Assembly: GCA_016297895.1 (NCBI GenBank)
Contig: JAEDFS010000041.1
Coordinates: forward strand, 1 to 17,056
Origin: Marvinbryantia sp.
Lineage (GTDB): Bacteria; Bacillota; Clostridia; Lachnospirales; Lachnospiraceae
DNA length: 17,056 nt
Reading direction: 5' to 3'
The notes beneath the pieces were generated by a model. The model made no database searches. It saw only the letters and a program-made list of their open reading frames with translations, and had not been told where the DNA came from. The translations under genes were made by a program, and so were the position numbers. Below, one piece after another: positions 1 through 7,462 of the stretch (its first letter is position 1; each line of letters opens with the position of its first letter).

Positions 1-53
1 GAGGTATTAGAAATAAAGAAGCATTGTTAAGATTGGAGAGAGAATGTCAATGA
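1..53 (+). CDS. C-terminal end of an MGMT-family (Ogt-like) DNA repair methyltransferase, partial
   Basis: Only the last 16 codons and the TGA are inside the window, in the frame whose first complete codon is at position 3. They read GIRNKEALLRLERECQ. This closely resembles the tail of O6-alkylguanine-DNA alkyltransferases, whose C-terminus usually reads like GGLxxKxxLLxLE. It also matches the tail of the broken copy that ends at 4646 (GGIKNKEALLRHEG). The stop codon TGA (51-53) overlaps the ATG at 50 of the next gene, suggesting a translationally coupled pair. The call rests on a very short stretch and on that internal match. A different in-frame reading (EVLEIKKHC then TAA at 28-30) cannot be formally excluded. 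Confidence 0.55.
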   Translation, partial: GIRNKEALLRLERECQ

Positions 54-619
54 AAATATTATTCATAAATGCCTGTGTGCGGGATAATTCCAGAACCCGG
101 ATGCTGGCAGATCATTTGCTGAGCCGGTTATCGGGAGAAATCACAGAACTGAATCTCGATGAGGAGCCGCTTGCCCCGCTTGGAAAGGATAGGCTGGATG
201 AGAGAGAACAGCTTCTGCGAGAAGGAAAGCTTCAGAATCCTATGTTTCGTTATGCGCACCAGTTTGCGGATGCGGATCTGATCGTTTGTGCAGCCCCGTA
301 TTGGGATCTGGGATTTCCTTCCCTGATGAAGATCTATCTGGAAGCAATTACGGTTTCAGATATTACATTCCGGTATGTGGATGGTATTCCGCAGGGACTC
401 TGTAAAGCCGGAAGACTGATCTATCTGACCACTTCCGGAGGACCCGTGTTTGCAGATTTTGGCTATTCTTATGTAAAAACACTGGCACAGTCCTTCTACG
501 GGATCCGGGAGACAGTCTGCTTCAAAGCGGAAAATCTGGATGTGTATGGAATGGATGTACATGCTTTGCTGGAAAAGGCGAAGAAGGAGATTACAGAATA
601 TCTGACCGCCGAAAAATGA
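50..619 (+). CDS. NAD(P)H-dependent flavin oxidoreductase, flavodoxin-2 / azoreductase-like
   Basis: This 189-residue cytosolic protein belongs by appearance to the flavodoxin-like fold NAD(P)H oxidoreductases (NQO1/AzoR superfamily), which use FMN to reduce quinones, azo dyes or similar acceptors. The N-terminal strand KILFINACVRDNSRT fits the phosphate-binding beta1-loop of this fold. A second typical segment, CAAPYWDLGFPSLMKIYLE (about residues 82-100), corresponds to the flavin-contacting P-x-[YW]-x-[FL]-xxP-xxLK region. TTSGG near residue 127 is another flavin-loop element. I chose ATG 50 over ATG 44. It overlaps the upstream TGA as ATGA, and GGAGAG (35-40) lies 9 nt ahead of it but only 3 nt ahead of ATG 44. 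The acceptor cannot be told from sequence. Confidence 0.85.
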   Translation: MKILFINACVRDNSRTRMLADHLLSRLSGEITELNLDEEPLAPLGKDRLDEREQLLREGKLQNPMFRYAHQFADADLIVCAAPYWDLGFPSLMKIYLEAITVSDITFRYVDGIPQGLCKAGRLIYLTTSGGPVFADFGYSYVKTLAQSFYGIRETVCFKAENLDVYGMDVHALLEKAKKEITEYLTAEK

Positions 620-655
620 TTCGGGAGCGAAAAGCTTTCTATTATTTCCCTTTTG

Positions 656-664
656 TGCTATACT
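656..664 (+). promoter_or_regulatory. Extended -10 promoter for the RelA/SpoT-domain gene
   Basis: TG-C-TATACT is a five-of-six match to TATAAT with the extended TGn element. A -35 box is poorly conserved (TTTCTA at 636-641, 17 nt spacing). It sits just after the oxidoreductase stop codon and about 80 nt before the preferred start at 742. Transcription would begin near 671, immediately before the hairpin at 681-715. Confidence 0.5.
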
Positions 665-680
665 GTATCAGATGGAAGAT

Positions 681-715
681 GACTCCCGCCGCACCAGGCG
701 GTGAGCAAGCGAGTC
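681..715 (+). promoter_or_regulatory. Two-tier hairpin in the 5' leader of the RelA/SpoT-domain gene
   Basis: GACTC (681-685) can pair with GAGTC (711-715), and inside it CCGCC (686-690) pairs with GGCGG (697-701), leaving a gcacca loop. It lies between a plausible promoter and the start at 742. It could control translation or mRNA stability. It does not match a riboswitch class that I recognise, and it has no U-tract to make it a terminator. Confidence 0.35.
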
Positions 716-741
716 TTGAACAATGTAGGGGTGACATACAT

Positions 742-1818
742 ATGGGTTACAAAAGCAGAAGAATTGTGGAAGAATACCGGACGGCAAAAGGGGATTATAT
801 TCAGTTGAGAACTGTAGTCCTGGATGAACTGAAACAGAAACTGGAAGAGAATAGAGTTCCTCTTTTGTCCATCGAGAATCGAATAAAGACAGAGGAAAGT
901 CTTGCGGAAAAAGTAGAACGTAAAGGGGATAAATACCATTCACTTTCGGATATTACAGATGTATTGGGGATTCGCATTATCTGTTTCTTTTCTGATGATG
1001 TGGATAGGGTGGCATCCATGATAGAAAAAATGTATGTAATGGATTGGGAAAATACCATTGATAAGCGTATTTCTATCAGTCCCACGGTGTTTGGATATCT
1101 GTCTTTGCATTATATTTGTTCCGTGCCTTTTGACAGCGGATATCCGGAAGAAATCTGCGGGAAGAGATTTGAGATTCAGATCCGGTCCACTTTGCAGCAT
1201 GTGTGGGCAGAAATTGAACATGATCTGGGCTATAAGAGTGATTTTGGTGTACCCAGAGATATTCGAAGAGAGTTTTCCAGGGTTGCCGGACTATTGGAAA
1301 TTGCCGATGAGAGGTTTGCGTCTATTCGGGATAATGTGAAAAAATATGGGACTGAGATCCGACAGAGGATCGCAGACAATACCGCAGAGGAACTGCTGAT
1401 CGACCGGGTATCCTTAAAGGAATATATGCTGCGTAACAAAAAAATGCGGGAATTTCTGGAGTCTCTGGCATCTATCTGCGGTGCGCAGATCAGTGAGATC
1501 GATCCGGAAGCCTATCTGCCTCAGTTGGAATGGCTTGGAAAAAATACCATTGGTGATATGCAGAAGATGCTGGAGAAAGACTGGGATCTGGCATGGAGTC
1601 TGGCTGATCGGAAACTCCGAGACAGTGAACTGGATATTCTGTCTTCCAACAGCGGGCTGCTTTACCTGTGTCGTGCGGAACTGCTGAACGGCAATTATTC
1701 ACAGGAAAAAATAGAAGAATTCATGAATCTTTCCATGAAGAATAAAGAACGTGCTTCCCGTCAGGCAAAGAAGCTGCTGGCAGATTTCAGGGCGATAAAG
1801 GAAGAAAAGGAATTATGA
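742..1818 (+). CDS. RelA/SpoT synthetase-domain protein (GTP pyrophosphokinase family) with long C-terminal helical region
   Basis: The 358-residue protein carries a RelA/SpoT nucleotidyltransferase domain in roughly its first 180 residues. Visible motifs are ENRIKTEESLAEK (substrate-binding Arg/Lys), ITDVLGIRII, GYLSLHYI (the Y-x-SLH segment that stacks on the guanine) and FEIQIRSTLQHVWAEIEHDLGYK, which holds the conserved E-x-QIR and HxWAExEHxxxYK elements. No HD hydrolase, TGS or ACT domain is present, so it resembles a single-domain small alarmone synthetase that makes (p)ppGpp or a related nucleotide. The C-terminal half is predicted helical, without recognisable motifs, and is longer than in RelP/RelQ (about 210-260 residues). 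An upstream in-frame ATG at 616 would add 42 residues unlike the family. ATG 742 has AGGGG 10 nt upstream and lies downstream of a promoter. The 3' end overlaps the antiporter start as ATGA. Confidence 0.82.
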   Translation: MGYKSRRIVEEYRTAKGDYIQLRTVVLDELKQKLEENRVPLLSIENRIKTEESLAEKVERKGDKYHSLSDITDVLGIRIICFFSDDVDRVASMIEKMYVMDWENTIDKRISISPTVFGYLSLHYICSVPFDSGYPEEICGKRFEIQIRSTLQHVWAEIEHDLGYKSDFGVPRDIRREFSRVAGLLEIADERFASIRDNVKKYGTEIRQRIADNTAEELLIDRVSLKEYMLRNKKMREFLESLASICGAQISEIDPEAYLPQLEWLGKNTIGDMQKMLEKDWDLAWSLADRKLRDSELDILSSNSGLLYLCRAELLNGNYSQEKIEEFMNLSMKNKERASRQAKKLLADFRAIKEEKEL

Positions 1819-3140
1819 AGAAAAGTAATCCGGCAGCTCTGCTGCCAATCGGTGTTTTTCTGGTGTTGTATCTGGGACTGGGGATCCTGTTTGAATATGT
1901 GATGGATATTCCGATGGGGTTTTATAACATTCCCATTGTCGTGGCATTTCTGGCGGCAATTCTGGTTGCCTGTATTCAGAATCGCAAATTGAGCTTTGAT
2001 GAAAAGCTTGCGCTGATGGGAAAGGGGATCGGAGACAAAAATATCGTTACCATGATTCTGATTTTCCTGATCGCCGGGTGCTTTGTAGGAGTAGTAGGCA
2101 GAAGCAGTGCGGGAAGTGCAGCATATTTTATGCTGGATCTGATCCCGGCAAAATATGCAGTCGCAGTTTTATTTGTTGTATCCTGTTTTGTATCTACTGC
2201 CATGGGAACATCTGTGGGAACCATAACTCTTTTGACTCCCATTGCAGCAGCTGTTTCCGAAGCCTCTGGTTTTGAGCTTGCACTCTGTGTCAGTTCAGTG
2301 ATGGGTGGTGCCATGTTCGGGGATAACCTTTCTTTTATTTCTGATACTACAATTGCAGCCTGCAATGGGCAGGGCTGCGCTATGAAGGACAAATTCCGTC
2401 AGAATTTCCGGATCGCCCTTCCGGCTGCAGCGGCTACACTGGTTTTGATCCTGATATTATCCCTGAATACGGAACTTCACGGATCGGTGGAACATACCTA
2501 TGATCTGGTGCAGATCATTCCCTATGTACTGGTTCTGATCGGGGGGATTGTGGGAATCAATGTATTTGTGGTGCTGCTTACGGGAATTGCGGCAGGGACT
2601 GTGATCATGCTGGCGACGGGAAGCATGACATTTGTGCAGATCATAGGAAGTATGGGATCCGGCGTGTCGGGAATGTTTGAAACGAGTATGGTTGCGATCC
2701 TGGTGGCGGCCATGTGTGAACTGATTCGTGAATACGGCGGATTTGAAGCACTGCTTCAGTTTATCTGTAAAGTTTTTAAAGGGCAAAAAGGAGGACAGCT
2801 CGGAGTCGGGCTTCTGGTAGGGGCAATGGATATTGCTACAGCCAATAATACGGTGGCGATTGTCATGGCAAATCCTATTGCAAAGGAAATGGCAGAAGAA
2901 TATGGGATCTCTCCGAAAAAGACAGCTTCCTTACTGGATACCTTTTCCTGTATTTTTCAGGGGGTGATTCCTTATGGAGCACGGATGTTGGTGGCAATTT
3001 CAGCAGTACATGAACTGGGATACACGATTTCTGCATTCGATATCATGCCCACACTGTTCTATCCCGCTTTTTTACTGATGAGTTCCCTCATATTTATTTT
3101 TTTGATACCATCTGGAAATTCCGCTGTTAAGCGGAGTTGA
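1815..3140 (+). CDS. NhaC-family Na+/H+ antiporter-like membrane protein
   Basis: The 441-residue polytopic membrane protein has about ten to twelve hydrophobic segments, starting at residues 8-30. Motifs typical of the NhaC/arginine-ornithine antiporter-like group are GTSVGTITLLTPIA (about 131-144) and GGAMFGDNLSFISDTTIAA (about 164-182), with the charged D-N-x-S-x-x-S-D-T pattern expected in an ion path. A second half-repeat contains GAMDIATANNTVAIVMANP and FSCIFQGVIPYGA. The likely role is exchange of Na+ for H+, or of an organic substrate, across the cell membrane. The start codon overlaps the stop of the upstream synthetase gene (ATGA), with an AAGGAA ribosome site inside that gene, so the two are probably translated together. 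The transported solute is not determinable from sequence. Confidence 0.85.
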   Translation: MKKSNPAALLPIGVFLVLYLGLGILFEYVMDIPMGFYNIPIVVAFLAAILVACIQNRKLSFDEKLALMGKGIGDKNIVTMILIFLIAGCFVGVVGRSSAGSAAYFMLDLIPAKYAVAVLFVVSCFVSTAMGTSVGTITLLTPIAAAVSEASGFELALCVSSVMGGAMFGDNLSFISDTTIAACNGQGCAMKDKFRQNFRIALPAAAATLVLILILSLNTELHGSVEHTYDLVQIIPYVLVLIGGIVGINVFVVLLTGIAAGTVIMLATGSMTFVQIIGSMGSGVSGMFETSMVAILVAAMCELIREYGGFEALLQFICKVFKGQKGGQLGVGLLVGAMDIATANNTVAIVMANPIAKEMAEEYGISPKKTASLLDTFSCIFQGVIPYGARMLVAISAVHELGYTISAFDIMPTLFYPAFLLMSSLIFIFLIPSGNSAVKRS

Positions 3141-3168
3141 CGGACGATGAATGAAGGAAGGTAAAATA

Positions 3169-4365
3169 ATGGACAATTTTATTTATGAAACACCAACGAA
3201 GGTTTATTTTGGAAGAAATGAAGAATTAAAAGTCGGCAAACTTGTGGCAGAATATGAAACCCAAAAAGTGCTGATTCATTACGGAGGGCAGTCTGCAAAA
3301 AAGAGTGGATTGTTAGACAGGGTCAGACAGGCACTGGAAGCAGAAGGAATTTCTTATGTGGAATTGGGTGGAGTGGTAGCGAATCCGGAATTGTCCCTTG
3401 TACGGAAAGGAATTGAACTGTGCCTCGCAGAGGGAGTGGATTTTGTCCTTGCTGTGGGAGGCGGTTCCGTAATGGATTCTGCAAAAGATATTGCCAACGG
3501 AGCAGCCAATCCTGGCATGGACGTATGGGATTTTTCTCTTGGAAAATGTACACCGGAAAAGACATTAAATAAGGGAGCGATTCTGACGCTGGCGGCAGCC
3601 GGCTCAGAGATGTCAGATTCCTGTGTGATCACAAATATGGATACCGGTGACAAGAGAGGATACAGACACAGCTTTAACCGCATGAATTTTGCCATTGAGA
3701 ATCCGGAACTGACATTTACGGTAAATGCTTACCAGACCGCATGCGGGGCAGTGGATATTGCAATGCATACCATCGAACGTTATTTTTGCCCGGGAAATGA
3801 TACGTATCTGACAGATGCCCTGGCGGAGGCAGTAGTGAAAAGTACCATGAAGGCAGGCGTGGATTGTATCAGAAATCCGGAGGATTATGAAGCCCGTGCA
3901 AATATGATGTGGGCATCGTCTCTTGCGCACAATGGACTGACGCAATGTGGAAGAAACTGCCAGCTGGTGGTTCATCAGATGGAGCATGAGATATCCGGAA
4001 TGTATCCGAAAGTTGCCCACGGGGCAGGACTTGCAGCATTATGGTGCAGCTGGGCGCGTTATGTTTACCATGCAAATATTCCAAGATGGCTTCAGTATGC
4101 GAAAAATGTATGGAATCTGGATATTGATTTCGAGCATCCGGAAAAGACGGTAGAAAAGGCCATTGACCTTCAGGAAGAATATTATATTTCCATAGGAATG
4201 CCTGTGAATCTCTCCATGCTGGGTGTGGCGGAAGATTCTCTGGAAAAACTTGCATTGGCCTGTTCAAGGAATAAAACCAGAGTACTGCTGGGCTATAAAC
4301 CTCTGGAATACGATGATATGCTGAAGATCTATCAGCTTGCATATCATGGACGTTTTGCAGAATAG
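3169..4365 (+). CDS. Iron-containing alcohol dehydrogenase, BdhA/YqhD-like
   Basis: This 398-residue cytosolic enzyme matches group III iron-containing alcohol dehydrogenases, NAD(P)H-dependent reductases of aldehydes such as butyraldehyde. The nucleotide-binding signature is GGGSVMDSAKDIANGA (residues 97-112). Metal ligands inferred by alignment with E. coli YqhD (D194, H198, H267, H281) are D196, H200, H269 and H284, in CGAVDIAMH and VHQMEHE...AHG. The start is ATG 3169, with AAGGAAGG at 3154-3161 spaced 7 nt. The earlier in-frame ATG at 3151 would lie within that ribosome site. It follows the antiporter gene by 28 nt and is probably in the same operon. Its substrate is not known, and a fermentative or detoxifying role is an inference from the family. 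Confidence 0.92.
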   Translation: MDNFIYETPTKVYFGRNEELKVGKLVAEYETQKVLIHYGGQSAKKSGLLDRVRQALEAEGISYVELGGVVANPELSLVRKGIELCLAEGVDFVLAVGGGSVMDSAKDIANGAANPGMDVWDFSLGKCTPEKTLNKGAILTLAAAGSEMSDSCVITNMDTGDKRGYRHSFNRMNFAIENPELTFTVNAYQTACGAVDIAMHTIERYFCPGNDTYLTDALAEAVVKSTMKAGVDCIRNPEDYEARANMMWASSLAHNGLTQCGRNCQLVVHQMEHEISGMYPKVAHGAGLAALWCSWARYVYHANIPRWLQYAKNVWNLDIDFEHPEKTVEKAIDLQEEYYISIGMPVNLSMLGVAEDSLEKLALACSRNKTRVLLGYKPLEYDDMLKIYQLAYHGRFAE

Positions 4366-4375
4366 AAAAAGAGGA

Positions 4376-4646
4376 TTGCCGGGGGCAGAGGTGAGAAAAA
4401 GATGTACAGATACCTTATGGAAAGACGATGTCTTATGGAGAAATTGCTCAGCTCATAGCGAAAGACAGAGGAATTCGCAGAATGTCTGCACAGGCTGTAG
4501 GCGGTGCGGTGGGATGGAATCCGCTGTGTATTCTGATTCCCTGTCACAGGGTGGTGGGTTCTGATGGAAGTCTCACGGGTTATGGCGGTGGAATCAAAAA
4601 CAAAGAAGCCCTGCTGAGACATGAAGGAAGATTACAGACTCTGTGA
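4376..4646 (+). pseudogene. ogt: Broken MGMT (Ogt) gene: C-terminal domain remnant with frameshift
   Basis: The frame ending at 4646 reads IPYGKTMSYGEIAQLIAK, then AVGGAVGWNPLCILIPCHRV and a GGIKNKEALLRHEG tail. These are the signature pieces of O6-alkylguanine-DNA alkyltransferases, including the active-site cysteine in PCHRV. That frame has a stop at 4392-4394 and no ATG, GTG or TTG before 4428, so the homologous segment IPYGKT lies upstream of any start. A second frame carries a GAEVRKRC piece (4382-4405) that resembles the GTxFQxxVW segment normally found just before IPYG. The usual five or so residues between the two pieces are missing and the frame changes, consistent with a small deletion plus frameshift. 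The N-terminal domain is absent. A 72-residue product from ATG 4428 is possible but would lack the start of the DNA-binding domain. Confidence 0.72.
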
Positions 4647-4688
4647 AGAAATGCAGAGAAGAATCATAAGGACATAAGGAGAGGCAGA

Positions 4689-5405
4689 ATGAGAAAAGAC
4701 CCATTTTACATCATGATCTGTGATGATGAACAGGCAGACAGGGAGAAGATAGCAGAAATGACAGAACAGATCTGTAGAATGGAACAGATCCATACAGATA
4801 TTTCCTGCTTTTCGGGGGGAGAGCAGATGCTGGACAGCCTGAGAAAGGGGCACCCCTGTGACCTGCTGCTTGCAGACGTTATGATGCCGGAAGTGGATGG
4901 AATGGAGCTTGCCCGGTTTTTGAGAAGCGAGAAAAACGGATTATCGATCGTGTTTATTTCCGGGAACCGGGAGATGGCTTTAAGAGGATATGAGGTGGCG
5001 GCCGACCGTTATCTGGCGAAACCGGTCAGCCCGGAAGCACTGCAGGAGGCGATCCGTTTTTGTTATAACAAGACGCAGCCGGATGAAGACCTGCTGTTTC
5101 CGGTCCATAAAGGAATGAAAAAGATTGCTCCTACGGAGATTGTATATGTGGAAATCAAAGGAAGAAAGAGCCGTATCGTTCTGGAGAACGAAGAGTGGGA
5201 TACGTCCTGTTCCATTAACGAAGTGGAGAAGATGCTTTCCGGATATCGGTTTGTCCGTTGTCACCAGAGCTTTCTGGTCAATTATGGTTACGTCAGAACT
5301 CTTAGTGCACTGCAGATAGAATTAAAAGACGGGAAAACAATACCTGTCAGTAAACACCGTATTAAGGAAGTAAGGAAATGCTTTTTTGAGTACATGGAAG
5401 GATAA
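4689..5405 (+). CDS. LytTR-family response regulator
   Basis: The 238-residue protein has an N-terminal receiver domain (about 5-125). Its acidic pocket is D12-D13, the phosphoacceptor is D63 in LLLADVMMPE, and the switch residues are S91 and K111 (LAKP). A C-terminal LytTR DNA-binding domain (about 138-236) contains IVYVEIKGRKSRIVL, RCHQSFLVNYGYV and IPVSKHRIKEVRKCF. Regulators of this AgrA/VirR/LytR class bind paired direct repeats. A strong AAGGAGAGG ribosome site (4676-4684) precedes ATG 4689. The gene lies tail to tail with the GHKL kinase gene, 20 nt away, which is its likely partner. No good promoter is visible in the 42 nt after the MGMT remnant, so it may be read from further upstream. 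Confidence 0.93.
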   Translation: MRKDPFYIMICDDEQADREKIAEMTEQICRMEQIHTDISCFSGGEQMLDSLRKGHPCDLLLADVMMPEVDGMELARFLRSEKNGLSIVFISGNREMALRGYEVAADRYLAKPVSPEALQEAIRFCYNKTQPDEDLLFPVHKGMKKIAPTEIVYVEIKGRKSRIVLENEEWDTSCSINEVEKMLSGYRFVRCHQSFLVNYGYVRTLSALQIELKDGKTIPVSKHRIKEVRKCFFEYMEG

Positions 5406-5425
5406 AACGTTCCGTCTCCAGACGA

Positions 5426-7348
5426 TCAGGAAAGGGGAATGACAACGGAAATCTTATAGCTTGTGCCGGTTTCTTCAATGGAAACCATGTCTCCCCAGCG
5501 TTTCATAATCTGATGAATGATCTTCAGCCCATACCCATGGCCGGGTATGGGTGATTTTTTGCCTTTGCGGGAGGGAGAAACAGAGTTTTCACAGGAGAAG
5601 ACAAAATGATCCTTTTTGCAGTGGATATCCAGTCGGATACATGGATGCTTCAATGTGGAATCAGAAGCCGCCCGGATGGCGTTATCCAGGATATTCATGA
5701 AGAGACAGCAAAGCTCTGTGTCGTGAAGAGGCAGCTGTTCGGGGGCCTGACACCGCAGGATTTCCGTTTTGATTCCTTTTTCAGCCGCAGCCGCAAGCTT
5801 TCCGTTCAGAATAATGTCCAGTGTCTTATTTCCGCTTTCGGCCACAGGTCGAATCTTCTGTGTCTGTTCTATCAGTTCATCCAGATAGGAGCAGAGCTTT
5901 TCCGGAGAAGTTTCGGCCAGGGAACGCAGCATAAGATAGTGTCGGGACGTATCATGATGCAGCATCATGATCTCTTCAGACTGAAGACGCAGATTTTCGA
6001 AGCTTTCAACAGAAAGTTGATTCTTTGTGGAAAGAATGGCAGTCTCTGCTCTTTTTTGAATTTCCTGTTCCACTAATTCCATAAGAACTGCACAGAAACC
6101 GGAACACAGACAGAGAGATCGGATCAGCCGTAAAGAAAACGTCGGAAGCTGCAGAGTTACATCACCGATGATTCTTGAAAGAACACTGGAAGCATAATCG
6201 GGAATCAGTGGAATGCTGAACAGGATAAATCCGATATATCCACTGGCAATAAGGAGGAAAATTATGGAAAAGTGCCGGAAAAAAGAACTGCCCCTATACC
6301 AGAGAATCATGGAACAGATCACAGCAAGGATCAGGGCAAAGAAACAGATACTTTGCGGCAGCTCGACAAAGAAACGGGATCGATCTCCGTATGGAAAAAC
6401 AGCTCCGGCTTCAACGGCGCAGGAAAAAAGTGAAGACAGGAACAGAATGCAAGAGGATATCAAAAGTACGGGCCGCAGGCCTCCGGCATACAGGGCAAGA
6501 AAAACAAGAAGCATACCGGCAGAAAAATATTGGACCAGACCATGGATATCAAATGAAAAAGTGCCCAGGTATTGATGGAAAAAGGGTGCATGAATGAGCA
6601 CACTGATCATTTGAAGCTGAATGGTGCAGGCGAAAACAGGCAGCGCAGGAAGAAACTTTCCAAGAGTGGCATTCCATAGGAAAGCAGCCAGTAAGATCAG
6701 TTGGAGTGCAAACAGAAGGACTGCGGGAATCATGGTTTGCACAGCAGAGGAAATCAGACTGCTTTCGTAAGAATATCCGCAGTATAAGGTGACATCACAG
6801 GGATATACGGTATCGGAATCTCCCTGTTTTTCTGAAAATTCCGGGCTTGACTGTGCAATGGTCAGAGTATGGTTGAGGTAATCCAGAGGAAGAGAGACGA
6901 TCACGGGATCAGACCGGTCGTAGTCCAGCATGGGAAGTTGCAGAGAACCGATCCGGTTATCTGTCAGCTCGGGACAGTCTGTATAAATGAGCGTATGATC
7001 CAGAAAGACACTGACGGTACGATTTACAGCGCCGATACGCAGGGTGGGACTGTCCAGCTTTTCGTCCAGTTTCCGGGAAAAATAAAACGTCTGACCCGGA
7101 TAGGAAAGACCGGAATATCCGCCATGTTCATCAGAAATCAGTATCGTTGTCTGTCCGTTTTCGATGGTATAGACGCTCCAGCCTTTGGAGCCTTCCCATT
7201 CCTGTCCGTCTTCCGGCAAAAGAGACAGATTATAGGAAGTATCTTCCATGGGTCTGGCATAGAAAAAAATGGCCATGGAGGACAAAATACAGGAAATCAG
7301 GGCAAGCAATATGGTTGACAGAATGATACAGAATCGCTTCACAGACAT
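5426..7348 (-). CDS. Membrane sensor histidine kinase, GHKL (AgrC/VirS-like) type
   Basis: This is a 640-residue kinase. It has a first membrane helix at about 7-29 and an extracytoplasmic region of about 175 residues with a strand-rich look (YPGQTFYFSRKL, RIGAVNRTVSVFLD). About seven to eight further hydrophobic segments run from 208 to 425, followed by a short coiled region (QKRAETAILSTKNQL). The cytoplasmic part has HDTSRH with probable phosphoacceptor His465, the N box NILDNAIRA (about 556) and the G box GHGYGLKII (about 601). This is the HPK10-like arrangement that pairs with LytTR regulators and often senses peptides. The ectodomain followed by several membrane helices resembles a 7TM receptor layout rather than the small AgrC sensor. 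The ribosome site GAAGGGAG precedes the start, and a promoter lies at 7377-7406. The ligand is unknown. Confidence 0.9.
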   Translation of the reverse strand: MSVKRFCIILSTILLALISCILSSMAIFFYARPMEDTSYNLSLLPEDGQEWEGSKGWSVYTIENGQTTILISDEHGGYSGLSYPGQTFYFSRKLDEKLDSPTLRIGAVNRTVSVFLDHTLIYTDCPELTDNRIGSLQLPMLDYDRSDPVIVSLPLDYLNHTLTIAQSSPEFSEKQGDSDTVYPCDVTLYCGYSYESSLISSAVQTMIPAVLLFALQLILLAAFLWNATLGKFLPALPVFACTIQLQMISVLIHAPFFHQYLGTFSFDIHGLVQYFSAGMLLVFLALYAGGLRPVLLISSCILFLSSLFSCAVEAGAVFPYGDRSRFFVELPQSICFFALILAVICSMILWYRGSSFFRHFSIIFLLIASGYIGFILFSIPLIPDYASSVLSRIIGDVTLQLPTFSLRLIRSLCLCSGFCAVLMELVEQEIQKRAETAILSTKNQLSVESFENLRLQSEEIMMLHHDTSRHYLMLRSLAETSPEKLCSYLDELIEQTQKIRPVAESGNKTLDIILNGKLAAAAEKGIKTEILRCQAPEQLPLHDTELCCLFMNILDNAIRAASDSTLKHPCIRLDIHCKKDHFVFSCENSVSPSRKGKKSPIPGHGYGLKIIHQIMKRWGDMVSIEETGTSYKISVVIPLS

Positions 7349-7376
7349 TTTCTCCCTTCGTGCAAGAACTGATTTC

Positions 7377-7406
7377 AGTGTAGCAGTACAGGGATATTTC
7401 TGTCAA
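7377..7406 (-). promoter_or_regulatory. Promoter of the sensor kinase gene
   Basis: Read on the - strand, a perfect TTGACA (7401-7406) is followed after 18 nt by TACACT (7377-7382), which is preceded by TGC as an extended -10. Transcription would start near 7370, about 22 nt before the kinase start codon. This is one of the two best promoters in the window. Confidence 0.72.
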
Positions 7407-7429
7407 TGAAGCAGAGGGGCTCAGGTTGT

Positions 7430-7462
7430 CCAGTTTTGTCCTTTTTTTGCCCAATTTTGCAT
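7430..7462 (+). promoter_or_regulatory. Paired LytTR/VirR-like operator boxes
   Basis: CCAGTTTTGTCC (7430-7441) and CCAATTTTGCAT (7451-7462) are direct repeats with starts exactly 21 nt apart, about two helical turns. Each matches 8 of the 10 fixed positions of the Clostridium perfringens VirR box, as I recall its consensus (CCAGTTNTNCAC). VirR is also a LytTR protein, and a LytTR regulator is encoded 2 kb away. The repeats point toward the surface protein gene and also sit about 24 nt upstream of the kinase -35. Confidence 0.55.

Noticed and set aside
616..741. Extended start of the RelA/SpoT-domain gene at ATG 616
   Set aside because: The extra 42 residues do not resemble the family and span a promoter and a hairpin. 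ATG 742 has a better context.
3120..3135. Small hairpin TCCGCT-gtta-AGCGGA at the end of the antiporter gene
   Set aside because: Six base pairs inside coding sequence with no following T-run, so it is not a convincing terminator.
3869..4342. 157-residue - strand frame inside the alcohol dehydrogenase gene
   Set aside because: Shadow of a well-conserved + strand enzyme; composition rich in His/Pro/Ser without a domain.
5606..6076. 156-residue + strand frame inside the sensor kinase gene
   Set aside because: It is antisense to the catalytic part of a clear GHKL kinase, with no ribosome site and no family features.
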